Source: Xanthobacteraceae bacterium
Lineage (GTDB): Bacteria; Pseudomonadota; Alphaproteobacteria; Rhizobiales; Xanthobacteraceae
DNA: 64,000 nucleotides
Assembly (NCBI GenBank): GCA_019635635.1
Contig: JAHBZB010000002.1
Location: 1,015,204-1,079,203 of the forward strand
Direction of reading: 5' to 3'
This document shows, piece after piece, positions 17,403-24,260 of the stretch (positions are counted from its first letter, which is position 1; every line of letters begins with the position of its first letter). The position numbers and the translations under genes are program-made. Under the pieces are notes generated by a model that was not told the DNA's origin, searched no databases, and was given only the letters and a program-made list of their open reading frames with translations.

Positions 17403-17769
17403 GTTTGCGCTCCATTTCCCTGCGCTGTGGCGCGCAGGACGCGCCGCCGAATACCTGCCCGCAAATCTCGGGTTTGCCGCCGCAACAATCGCGGGCGAGA
17501 AAATCGACGAGCATGCGAAGTCCGCCGATATCGGCGGAATAGATGACCTCGCGCCCCTGCTTCCTGGAGCCGATCAGGCCCGCGCGCTCGAGAATCGCGA
17601 AATGCGTGGACATGGTGTTGTGCGGCACCTTGCAGCGCCGCGCGATTTCGCCCGCACTCTTTCCATCCGGCGAGCAGGCGACGAGATGACGAAATGCGGA
17701 AAGCCGCGTTTCCTGCGCCAGCGCGGAGAGACTTTCGATCGCTTTCTTTTTGTCCATAATTCTCGACAT
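17395..17769 (-). CDS. arsR: ArsR-family arsenic-responsive repressor
   Basis: A 124-residue winged-helix repressor, first gene of the ars operon. The DNA-binding region includes AGEIARRCKVPHNTMSTHFAILERAGLI. It lacks the classical CVC metal site of the E. coli type; near the C-terminus it has CCGGKPEIC, resembling the C-terminal three-cysteine arsenite site of Acidithiobacillus-type ArsR. ATG 17769 has ggag at 7 nt; a second ATG 12 nt later is also possible. It should repress its own operon until arsenite binds. Confidence 0.88.
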   Translation of the reverse strand: MSRIMDKKKAIESLSALAQETRLSAFRHLVACSPDGKSAGEIARRCKVPHNTMSTHFAILERAGLIGSRKQGREVIYSADIGGLRMLVDFLARDCCGGKPEICGQVFGGASCAPQRREMERKRA

Positions 17770-18448
17770 ATCGACGCTCCATGACAGCGGCGTGACAGAC
17801 GCTCCTCGGCATCGGCCCGGAAACGGGGATAAATAATTCGAGCGATGGAGATTTTGCAGACACTGCAAGTGCTTATGCGCGGCAGGAAAAGATTTATCCC
17901 CGCTGCCGATTTCCTTTTTATGTTCGGACCCGCCTCGATCCACGAGGGGCGCGGAGCGCTCGCGTGGTTCTCGCGCGGATCGGGGGCGGTGGCCGCAAGA
18001 CTCGCGTTACGCGCGCGAGGCTTTGCGGCGGCTGAAGTCGCATGGTTCCGGCGAGCCTGCCGCTCGTCACAAGGACCTTTCTTGGCGGCTTTGCCGGAAA
18101 CGCGTGCCAACGCGGAGTACAGCAAGGTCGGGAAGGTCCGCCAGCGGAGGATAGTTCGGTAAGTCCTCCGGGGATTATGCGAAACAGGCCGTAACCCATC
18201 GCGTGCGGGACGCCGGGATTTTGCCGGCACCCGTGACGACGACGCGTCTGCACTGCTTGTTGTTTGCGCCAACGGCGTGAACACCGGGCATACGCTTCGT
18301 GCAGGCGGTCACGAGGGACCGGAAGGTCCCGGCGTCCCCGCCGCCCTCGTTCCTCGAGGCGGCGCGATCATGCAAACCTCGGCCCGACGGGCGCGAGAAC
18401 GACCGCCCTTGCCCGCTGTTTGAAAATCGAATCCACCGATCGCGCGCC
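17770..18448. other. Long non-coding block, possible dispersed Bradyrhizobiaceae sequence
   Basis: No convincing gene is seen in these 679 bp. The part from about 17940 contains several GC-rich short dyads, for example GGGACC-ggaa-GGTCCC at 18315-18330. Its minus-strand conceptual translation at 18175-18375 (66 codons, beginning MHDRAASRNEGG) resembles short hypothetical proteins I recall as annotated many times in Bradyrhizobium genomes, which would suggest a dispersed or structured sequence rather than a gene. That recollection could not be checked. The arsR promoter must lie at the left end. Confidence 0.45.
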
Positions 18449-19027
18449 TCAGGACGAGAGCTCTTTCACCATCAGAATCCAGTTTTCGGTGTCGGTGTCC
18501 CAGTCTTCGGTGACGGCCTTGCGCGCCGCGCGCTCGCGCATGCCGTAGCGGTGATAAAGCCGCCGCGCGTCGCGATTGCTGTCGGCAACGATCAGGCTTG
18601 TCGCCGGAAGGTGCTGGGAGCGGGCGGTCTCGTCGGCAAGCGCAAGCAACTTCGCGCCAAGCCCCCGGTTGCGAAAGCGCGGATGCACGCCGACGACATT
18701 GATGTACCAGGTCGAAGGCGCGAGGTTCTCGAGTTCCTGCAAGGGCACGAACATGCGCGGCATATCGAGCGGAATAGGCTCCGGCCGTTCCGGAATCGCG
18801 TAGCCGATCAGGCAGCCTGCGCATTCGCCGTCGCATTCGATCACGGTCGTATTGCGATAGGAGAACGCGCCTTCCTCGCGCGCAGCGCGGGCGCGGCCGA
18901 TGCTCCAGGGATCTTCGCCTGCCTTTGCGAGTTTGCCCCAGAGATAAAGCGGCATGCCGTGACCCGCGTAGTTCACAAATTCCGCGAGCGACGTCGCATC
19001 CTCTTTTTTGGCGGGGCGAAATGTCAT
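18449..19027 (-). CDS. GNAT-family N-acetyltransferase
   Basis: A 192-residue acetyltransferase. The acetyl-CoA-binding motif A is visible as VVGVHPRFRNRGLGAKLLALA, preceded by a beta-strand STWYIN, and motif B contains ARRLYHRYGM. The substrate is unknown. Its ATG overlaps the panE stop by 4 bp, so it is the second gene of a two-gene unit. Confidence 0.8.
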   Translation of the reverse strand: MTFRPAKKEDATSLAEFVNYAGHGMPLYLWGKLAKAGEDPWSIGRARAAREEGAFSYRNTTVIECDGECAGCLIGYAIPERPEPIPLDMPRMFVPLQELENLAPSTWYINVVGVHPRFRNRGLGAKLLALADETARSQHLPATSLIVADSNRDARRLYHRYGMRERAARKAVTEDWDTDTENWILMVKELSS

Positions 19028-20025
19028 CGGACCATCGCTGCGATCTCTTCGCGCGAAAGAAATTTTCCGCTCTGCTCGACCCGCCTGATCGCCTCGACGA
19101 CGGCGCGGTTGATCGGCACAGGATAGCCGGTCTTGTCGCTAAGCCGCACGAATTCGCCGTTGAGATAGTCGATCTCGGTCGGCTGCCTGCGCAGAATGCT
19201 TTGCAGAGTCGAGGTCATGATCGAGGCCTGATCGCTGCTGCCGAGATTTTTGCGCAGGATCATCCTGCCAACGAAGGCGGGCAGCTTCAGCGCACGCGAG
19301 AACAGTCTCATCGGCGCGCCGGGCATATTGATGAGCGGGATTCCGGCGGCGCGCACGACGCCGAAAGATTCCTTCAGTTGCGCGACACCGAACTGCACGA
19401 TCGCGGGGTCGTTGACGCATTCGTTGAGCGGCCTGCCGGTAAGCGCGTTCATCGAGTTCGTCATCGCATTGATGACGAGCTTCGACCACGCAGCCCCCTC
19501 GATCTCGTCCGTGACGAAGACGGAGGCGACTATCGCGAACAGCCGCTTCAATTCGGGAATTCTGTTCCGGAGTTCGGGGGCCGCTGCACCCAATACGGTC
19601 ACGCCTTCGCGGTTGTAGCGCACCTCACCAGATGCGAGCGAAGACGAGTTTAGGAGCAGGATCGCCGAAACCGGCTCCCGCCTGCATTCTTCGAGCACGA
19701 TTTCGCGGGCGCGGACGCCGTTCTGCGCGGTGACCAGCGTCGCGGTCCCGAGCGAGGCCTTCTGCGTGCGGATCGCTTCGGCGAGATCCTGCGTCTTCAT
19801 GGTGAAGACCGCGAAATCGGCGCCCACCGGAATTTCCGCGGCGACTTTCGGCGTCACGTGAAAGTCGCCTTTAATTCCGCTTGCTGCGAGACCCGAGGCA
19901 AGCAGGCTTTCGACGCGGTTGGGCCGCACCACCAGCGTCACGTCCTCGCCCGCGCGGGTCCAAAGTGCTGCCAGGAGATTGCCGATCGCTCCTGCGCCGA
20001 CCACCGCGATTTTTGGCTTGGTCAT
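19024..20025 (-). CDS. panE: 2-dehydropantoate 2-reductase family protein
   Basis: A 333-residue protein with an N-terminal NADP-binding Rossmann fold (VVGAGAIGNLL), the conserved KLVINAMTNSMNALTG helix carrying the catalytic Lys and Asn, and the C-terminal QPTEIDYLNG motif. PanE reduces ketopantoate to pantoate in coenzyme A biosynthesis. The frame is open about 170 bp further upstream, but MTKPKIAVVGAG is the family N-terminus. Alphaproteobacteria often carry several paralogues, so the pantothenate role is likely but not certain. Confidence 0.85.
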   Translation of the reverse strand: MTKPKIAVVGAGAIGNLLAALWTRAGEDVTLVVRPNRVESLLASGLAASGIKGDFHVTPKVAAEIPVGADFAVFTMKTQDLAEAIRTQKASLGTATLVTAQNGVRAREIVLEECRREPVSAILLLNSSSLASGEVRYNREGVTVLGAAAPELRNRIPELKRLFAIVASVFVTDEIEGAAWSKLVINAMTNSMNALTGRPLNECVNDPAIVQFGVAQLKESFGVVRAAGIPLINMPGAPMRLFSRALKLPAFVGRMILRKNLGSSDQASIMTSTLQSILRRQPTEIDYLNGEFVRLSDKTGYPVPINRAVVEAIRRVEQSGKFLSREEIAAMVR

Positions 20026-20197
20026 TCCGGCCGAGGCCCCATCTATAAAGACGTAAGGAGAAGGTAAGGAACGCGAACGCGACGTCCTTGCATACCTGCG
20101 CGGTAAGGAAAATCCGAAGAATTCGCCGGCAGCGTCCGCAAGCGTGCTTGACCGCCCCGGAGTCGTCTGCGACAAAATTGTAAGAGAGATCAATAGG

Positions 20198-20212
20198 TTA
20201 GAAAACTTCTAA
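20198..20212. promoter_or_regulatory. Irr box (iron control element) upstream of bfd
   Basis: A perfect inverted repeat TTAGAA-AAC-TTCTAA, 22 bp before the bfd ATG. It matches the TTAGAA-N3-TTCTAA core of the iron control elements bound by Irr in Bradyrhizobium and relatives. Its closeness to the start codon suggests repression. Confidence 0.75.
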
Positions 20213-20233
20213 TCTACTGGAAGCGACGCGGCA

Positions 20234-20530
20234 ATGATCGTCTGTTCGTGCAACTGCCTGACCGAAGCGCAAGTCCGCGAGTCCTGCACGCGGAGCGAGG
20301 GCGCCGCACGTTCGACCTTCGAAGTCTATAAGTGCCTCGGTTGCAGCCCGAAATGCGGGACCTGCGCCCGGACCATCCGCAAGATCATGGACGAGACGCT
20401 TGGCGGTGCCGCCTGTAACGCCTGTCCCGTGGCCACCAACAGTGCCTGCGGCGCGGCCAAGATCGCCGACGCCCTGAACGCCGCGATCGAGCCGCTTCCG
20501 GCCGGCGCGGCACTCGTCCCGGCCGAATAA
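20234..20530 (+). CDS. bfd: Bacterioferritin-associated ferredoxin
   Basis: A 98-residue [2Fe-2S] protein with ligands Cys4 and Cys6 (VCSC) and Cys41 and Cys44 (KCGTC), the spacing of E. coli Bfd. It passes electrons to bacterioferritin to release stored iron. The tail beyond residue 60 is longer than in E. coli Bfd and has two further cysteines (ACNAC). Bacterioferritin follows 104 bp downstream with its own Irr-type element. Confidence 0.9.
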   Translation: MIVCSCNCLTEAQVRESCTRSEGAARSTFEVYKCLGCSPKCGTCARTIRKIMDETLGGAACNACPVATNSACGAAKIADALNAAIEPLPAGAALVPAE

Positions 20531-20582
20531 ACCCCCGATTTTGCGGCGTTTTCCACCATCGTCGGACCTGTTTGCCTTCTCC

Positions 20583-20597
20583 TTAGAACTATTCTAA
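20583..20597. promoter_or_regulatory. Irr box (iron control element) upstream of bfr
   Basis: A second perfect inverted repeat TTAGAA-CTA-TTCTAA, 38 bp before the bfr ATG, with the same arm lengths and three-base spacer as the box before bfd. In B. japonicum, Irr represses bfr through such an element when iron is scarce. Confidence 0.78.
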
Positions 20598-20634
20598 ATA
20601 TACGAAACCATCTGTTTCAAGGAGAACGGCCGCC

Positions 20635-21114
20635 ATGAAGGGCGATCCCAAAGTCATCGACTATCTCAACAAGGGTCTTCGCTCGGAGCTGACCGCGATC
20701 AACCAGTACTGGATCCACTACCGCCTGCTCGACGACTGGGGCTACCTCGACCTCGCCAAGAAATGGCGCGCAGAATCGATCGAGGAAATGCAGCACGCGG
20801 ACAAGTTCACGCAGCGCATCATCTTCCTCGAAGGCCTGCCGAACATGCAGACGCTGGACCCCATCCGCATCGGCCAGAACGTCAAGGAAGTGCTCGAGGC
20901 CGACCTGAAGGCCGAATACGAGGCGCGCGCGCTCTATCAGGAAGCCGCGACCTACTGCCATTCGGTGAAGGACTATCCATCCAAGGATCTGTTCGAAGAG
21001 CTGATGACCGACGAGGAAGGCCATATCGACTTCCTCGAAACGCAACTCGACCTCGTCGAGAAGCTCGGCCTGCAACTCTACTCGCAGCACCACATCGGCA
21101 AGCTCGCGGACTGA
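20635..21114 (+). CDS. bfr: Bacterioferritin
   Basis: A 159-residue haem-containing iron storage protein. All ferroxidase ligands are present at the E. coli numbering: Glu18, Glu51, His54, Glu94, Glu127 and His130. Met52, which binds haem between two subunits, is also conserved. A strong Shine-Dalgarno (aaggaga) precedes the ATG. The protein oxidises and stores ferric iron in a 24-mer shell. A terminator hairpin follows. Confidence 0.97.
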   Translation: MKGDPKVIDYLNKGLRSELTAINQYWIHYRLLDDWGYLDLAKKWRAESIEEMQHADKFTQRIIFLEGLPNMQTLDPIRIGQNVKEVLEADLKAEYEARALYQEAATYCHSVKDYPSKDLFEELMTDEEGHIDFLETQLDLVEKLGLQLYSQHHIGKLAD

Positions 21115-21150
21115 GAAGTCCGGCTACGACATAGATAAGCGGAAAACAAA

Positions 21151-21177
21151 AAAGGCCGGGGCAACACCCCGGCCTTT
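21151..21177 (-). terminator. Terminator between bfr and Ser/Thr kinase 3
   Basis: A perfect 11-bp stem (AAAGGCCGGGG and CCCCGGCCTTT) with a five-base loop. On the minus strand the stem runs into a TTTTTTTGTTTT tract, so it best serves the convergent kinase transcript. The plus-strand T-run is only three bases, so it may also end bfr transcription, less strongly. Confidence 0.85.
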
Positions 21178-21195
21178 CGAGTTCGGGAAGCCGGC

Positions 21196-23010
21196 TTAGT
21201 TGCCGACGCAGATTCCGCGCACGCAGATCGTGCCGCGCGGCATCTGGAATTGCTGTTGCTGTTGCTGCTGCTGTTGCTGCGGGCGTTGCTGATACTGCTG
21301 CTGCGGCTGCTGCACCTGGCGCGGGACCGCGACACAGCTGTCGCCGCGGGCGACGAAGCCCGGACGGCACACGAGCGGGCAGACGCGGCGATCGCGTTCT
21401 TTCAGGTCGCGCAACAGATCCTGATCCGGCTCGCCGTCATGCTTCGTCTTGGCGTACTTGTTATAGAGATCGAGTGACTTGCGAGCTGAATCGTTCCAGT
21501 CACCGTCGTTATTCTCGGGGCCGCAACCCACGCGCTGCAATTCGGTGATGACATTGCGGGTGAGCGCTTTCTGCACGCGCTCGGTTTCGATCGCGGCGAG
21601 CTTGGTTTTCTGCGCGCGCGCAAGCGTCGCGTAGAATCCATCCGGATAGCGCGACAGGAAGGAATCATAGGCGTCGATCGTGTCGATCTTCTGCGCGAAC
21701 TCGAAATCGATGCGGGCGGCGGCCTGCGGATCCACCTGCGGCACCGGCAACTGCTGCAAGGCCGGAGGAATATCCGCCTTCGGCTGTTCGACTTCCGCCT
21801 TCGGTTCGACCACCGCGACCTGCTGCGGGTTTGGCGTCGGCATCTGGCCTTGATTCTGATTTTGCACCTGCGGCGTCTCAGTCTTCACGACCGCGACCTG
21901 CGGCTCCTGTCCCTGCCCGCGGAACGACGTCATTGCGAAGGCGGCGCCGACCACGAGAAAGACGAGACCTGCCGCGATCGCGGCCCACTTGCCCATGCCG
22001 CGCTTCGCCGGGTCAAGCTGGGGCGCAGGCGCGCGAAGATAAGACGGATTGGCACCGGGGTTCGGCACGCTGCGGATCACCGGCGTCGTCGGCGCGGTCG
22101 AACCCGTGGTGCCCTGCCAGCCCAGCGCCTGCCGGAATTCCTCGATCGAGGATTGCCGCTCGGAGGCACGGAACGAAAGCGCCTTTTCGATCGCTTTCGC
22201 GAAATTTTCCGGGATGTGGGGTGCCGCGACCGAAAGCGGGATCAACGAATCCCCCTCGCCGAAAGCGATCTTGCGCGCGCGCTCTTCGGTGTCGGCCGGC
22301 GGCTTGCCGGCAACCGCGCGATAGAACACCGCGCCCAGCGCATAGATGTCGGCGCGGGCGTCGAGCGACTCGCCTTCGCGGGTCTGTTCCGGCGGCGAAT
22401 AATGCTGTTTGCCGACCATGAAGGAGTGCACGGTCTTGGCCTGAAGAAGCGTGCGGTTTTCGATCAGCTTGATCGCGCCGAAGTCGATGATCACCGGGCG
22501 GCCGTCGGCCGTGATCATGATGTTGTCTGGCGCAACGTCGCGATGAATGAAATTCATGTTGTGCAGGTAGTCGAGCGCGTCCATCACCGGCTCAAGCACC
22601 GGACGAATTTCGTCCATGGTCGGCAGATTCGGACGGTCACGGAGCCAATGTTCGAAGGTCTGGCCCTCGACATAGTCCATGAACATGTAGCCGGTGTCGT
22701 TCTCGGCGAGATAGTGGAATACCTCGACGATGTTCGGGTGCTTCAACCGGCATTGTTCGGTGGTCGAGGACTCGAAGCGCTTAAGCGCCCAGCTCACCAA
22801 TTCAGAATCGCGCTCGGCATAGATGATTTCGGTCGCGCCCTTGCGGGACGCGATGCCGCGCGGAAAGAACTCCTTGATCGCGACCCGGCGGCCCGTGACC
22901 GGACTTTCGCCCTCATAGGTGATGCCGAAGCCGCCCGCGCCAAGGACGCGGACGACACGATAACCGGCAATTACCGTTCCGGCGGGTAGCGCGTGCGGAT
23001 CGTTCGTCAT
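21196..23010 (-). CDS. Membrane Ser/Thr protein kinase, paralogue 3
   Basis: A 604-residue kinase with the same catalytic plan as paralogues 1 and 2: GAGGFGITYEG, VAIKEFFPRGIAS, HRDVAPDNIM, DFGAIKLIE and an activation segment ending HYSPPEQ. One transmembrane helix lies at about 338-358. The outer part shares with paralogue 1 the DFEFAQKIDTIDAYDSFL segment, the QRVGCG...WNDSARKSL segment and CPLVC...GDSCV, then adds a Pro/Gln tail with ten consecutive glutamines and a final CVRGIC. ATG 23010 is preferred; an upstream in-frame start at 23088 would add 26 residues unlike the family. It is divergent from fbpA. Confidence 0.87.
   Translation of the reverse strand: MTNDPHALPAGTVIAGYRVVRVLGAGGFGITYEGESPVTGRRVAIKEFFPRGIASRKGATEIIYAERDSELVSWALKRFESSTTEQCRLKHPNIVEVFHYLAENDTGYMFMDYVEGQTFEHWLRDRPNLPTMDEIRPVLEPVMDALDYLHNMNFIHRDVAPDNIMITADGRPVIIDFGAIKLIENRTLLQAKTVHSFMVGKQHYSPPEQTREGESLDARADIYALGAVFYRAVAGKPPADTEERARKIAFGEGDSLIPLSVAAPHIPENFAKAIEKALSFRASERQSSIEEFRQALGWQGTTGSTAPTTPVIRSVPNPGANPSYLRAPAPQLDPAKRGMGKWAAIAAGLVFLVVGAAFAMTSFRGQGQEPQVAVVKTETPQVQNQNQGQMPTPNPQQVAVVEPKAEVEQPKADIPPALQQLPVPQVDPQAAARIDFEFAQKIDTIDAYDSFLSRYPDGFYATLARAQKTKLAAIETERVQKALTRNVITELQRVGCGPENNDGDWNDSARKSLDLYNKYAKTKHDGEPDQDLLRDLKERDRRVCPLVCRPGFVARGDSCVAVPRQVQQPQQQYQQRPQQQQQQQQQQFQMPRGTICVRGICVGN
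21250..21279. repeat. Polyglutamine-coding CAG/CAA tract in kinase 3
   Basis: Thirty bases of mixed TTG/CTG units, read as ten consecutive Gln codons (CAG/CAA) on the minus strand, with further Gln-rich codons to 21318. The mixed codons make slippage less likely than in a pure repeat. The encoded region lies in the predicted periplasmic tail. Confidence 0.85.
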
Positions 23011-23112
23011 TTCAGTTCCCGTGATTGCGCGGATGCTATCCCAAAGGTCGCGTTGTGCAACGCACGAAGCCCTCACTCCTTGGCACAAGCGCGTGATCGC
23101 CCGAAGCGCTTG

Positions 23113-23129
23113 TTTGGAATTTATCTAAA
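23113..23129. promoter_or_regulatory. Degenerate Irr-box-like element upstream of fbpA
   Basis: TTTGGAA-TTT-ATCTAAA has the same 7-3-7 geometry as the extended Irr element (TTTAGAA-N3-TTCTAAA) with two mismatches. It lies about 105 bp before the fbpA ATG in the region shared with the divergent kinase. The weaker match and larger distance fit either a low-affinity or an activating site. Confidence 0.5.
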
Positions 23130-23234
23130 CTATTGATTCCATTTGCCTTTTTTGCGGATGCACGTTTTCTTCTCCGGCGTGATCGGTGTTTTACGCCAAA
23201 AATCTAGCCGGAATCGTCCCAGGAGCTTGTGCAT

Positions 23235-24260
23235 ATGAAATCGCGCGCCCGCCACCTCGTTTTCGCCGCCGCGCTGGCGGCCGGCGCCGTCAGCGCCCTA
23301 CCCGCACAGGCGCAGGTAGTGAACGTCTATACGACCCGCGAGCCGAGACTGATCCAGCCCCTGTTCGATCTCTTCACCAAGGAGACCGGCATCAAGGTCA
23401 ATTCGATCTTCATCGAGAAGGGGGTCGCCGAACGCGTCGCGGCCGAAGGGGCCAATTCGCCGGCCGACGTCCTGATGGCAGTCGACATCGGCAACGTGCT
23501 CGATTTCGTGGCGCGGGGCGTAACGCAGCCGGTGCAGTCGAAGGTGCTGACCGAAGCGATCCCCGCGAATCTGCGCGACAAGGACGGACAGTGGTTTGCG
23601 CTCTCGCTGCGCGCACGGCTGTTTTATGTCTCGAAGGATCGCGTGAAGGAGACCGCGCTCACTTACGCCGACCTCGCCGACCCGAAATGGAAGGGCAAGG
23701 TCTGCATCCGTTCCGGCCAGCATCCCTATAACACCGCGCTGATCGCGGCCTACATCAACCACTACGGCGCGGAGAAAGCGGAAGCGTGGCTGCGCGGCGT
23801 AAAAGCGAATCTCGCCCGCAAGCCGGCCGGCGGCGACCGCGAAGTCGCGCGCGACATTCTCGGCGGCATCTGCGACATCGGCGTCGGCAACTCTTATTAT
23901 GTCGGCCTGATGCGCGGCGGAAAGAACGAAGAGCAGAACAAGTGGGGAGCCGCGATCAACGTGATCTTCCCGACTTTCCCCGGCGGCGGCACGCATGTGA
24001 ACATCTCCGGCGCTTCGGTCACGAAGAACGCGCCGAACAAGGGGAACGCGATCAAGCTGCTCGAATTCCTGGTCTCGCCGGAAGCACAAGCGGCTTATGC
24101 GAAGGTGAACCACGAATATCCGGTGCGGCCCGACGTAACGCCCGACCCGATCATCGCAGCACTTGGGCCGCTAAAGACCGATCAGATCGATCTCACGGCG
24201 ATTGCGAAAAACCGCAAGCTCGCCGCCGAGCTCGCCGACAAAGTTGGCTTCGATCATTAA
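23235..24260 (+). CDS. fbpA: Ferric iron ABC transporter, periplasmic binding protein
   Basis: A 341-residue binding protein of the FbpA/FutA/AfuA group, with a signal peptide cleaved near AQAQ. It starts VVNVYTTREPRLIQPLFDLF and contains DIGVGNSYYVGLM, where paired tyrosines bind Fe(III) in family members. It delivers periplasmic ferric iron to the inner-membrane permease that follows. ATG 23235 was chosen because aggag (23221-23225) is then 9 nt away; a GTG six bases earlier is too close. Confidence 0.9.
   Translation: MKSRARHLVFAAALAAGAVSALPAQAQVVNVYTTREPRLIQPLFDLFTKETGIKVNSIFIEKGVAERVAAEGANSPADVLMAVDIGNVLDFVARGVTQPVQSKVLTEAIPANLRDKDGQWFALSLRARLFYVSKDRVKETALTYADLADPKWKGKVCIRSGQHPYNTALIAAYINHYGAEKAEAWLRGVKANLARKPAGGDREVARDILGGICDIGVGNSYYVGLMRGGKNEEQNKWGAAINVIFPTFPGGGTHVNISGASVTKNAPNKGNAIKLLEFLVSPEAQAAYAKVNHEYPVRPDVTPDPIIAALGPLKTDQIDLTAIAKNRKLAAELADKVGFDH

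Noticed and set aside
18175-18375. A 66-codon minus-strand frame in the arsR upstream gap
   Set aside because: It resembles repeatedly annotated spurious proteins and overlaps the dispersed non-coding block, so it is treated as part of that sequence.
21250-21318. A CRISPR or other direct-repeat array
   Set aside because: The units are trinucleotides in frame within the kinase gene and encode glutamine; no spacers. No CRISPR array was seen anywhere in the window.
9697-23010. The kinase cluster as a phage defence or toxin-antitoxin system
   Set aside because: The kinases are membrane anchored with exported tails, no nuclease, toxin or mobile gene is nearby, and the genes between them are metabolic.
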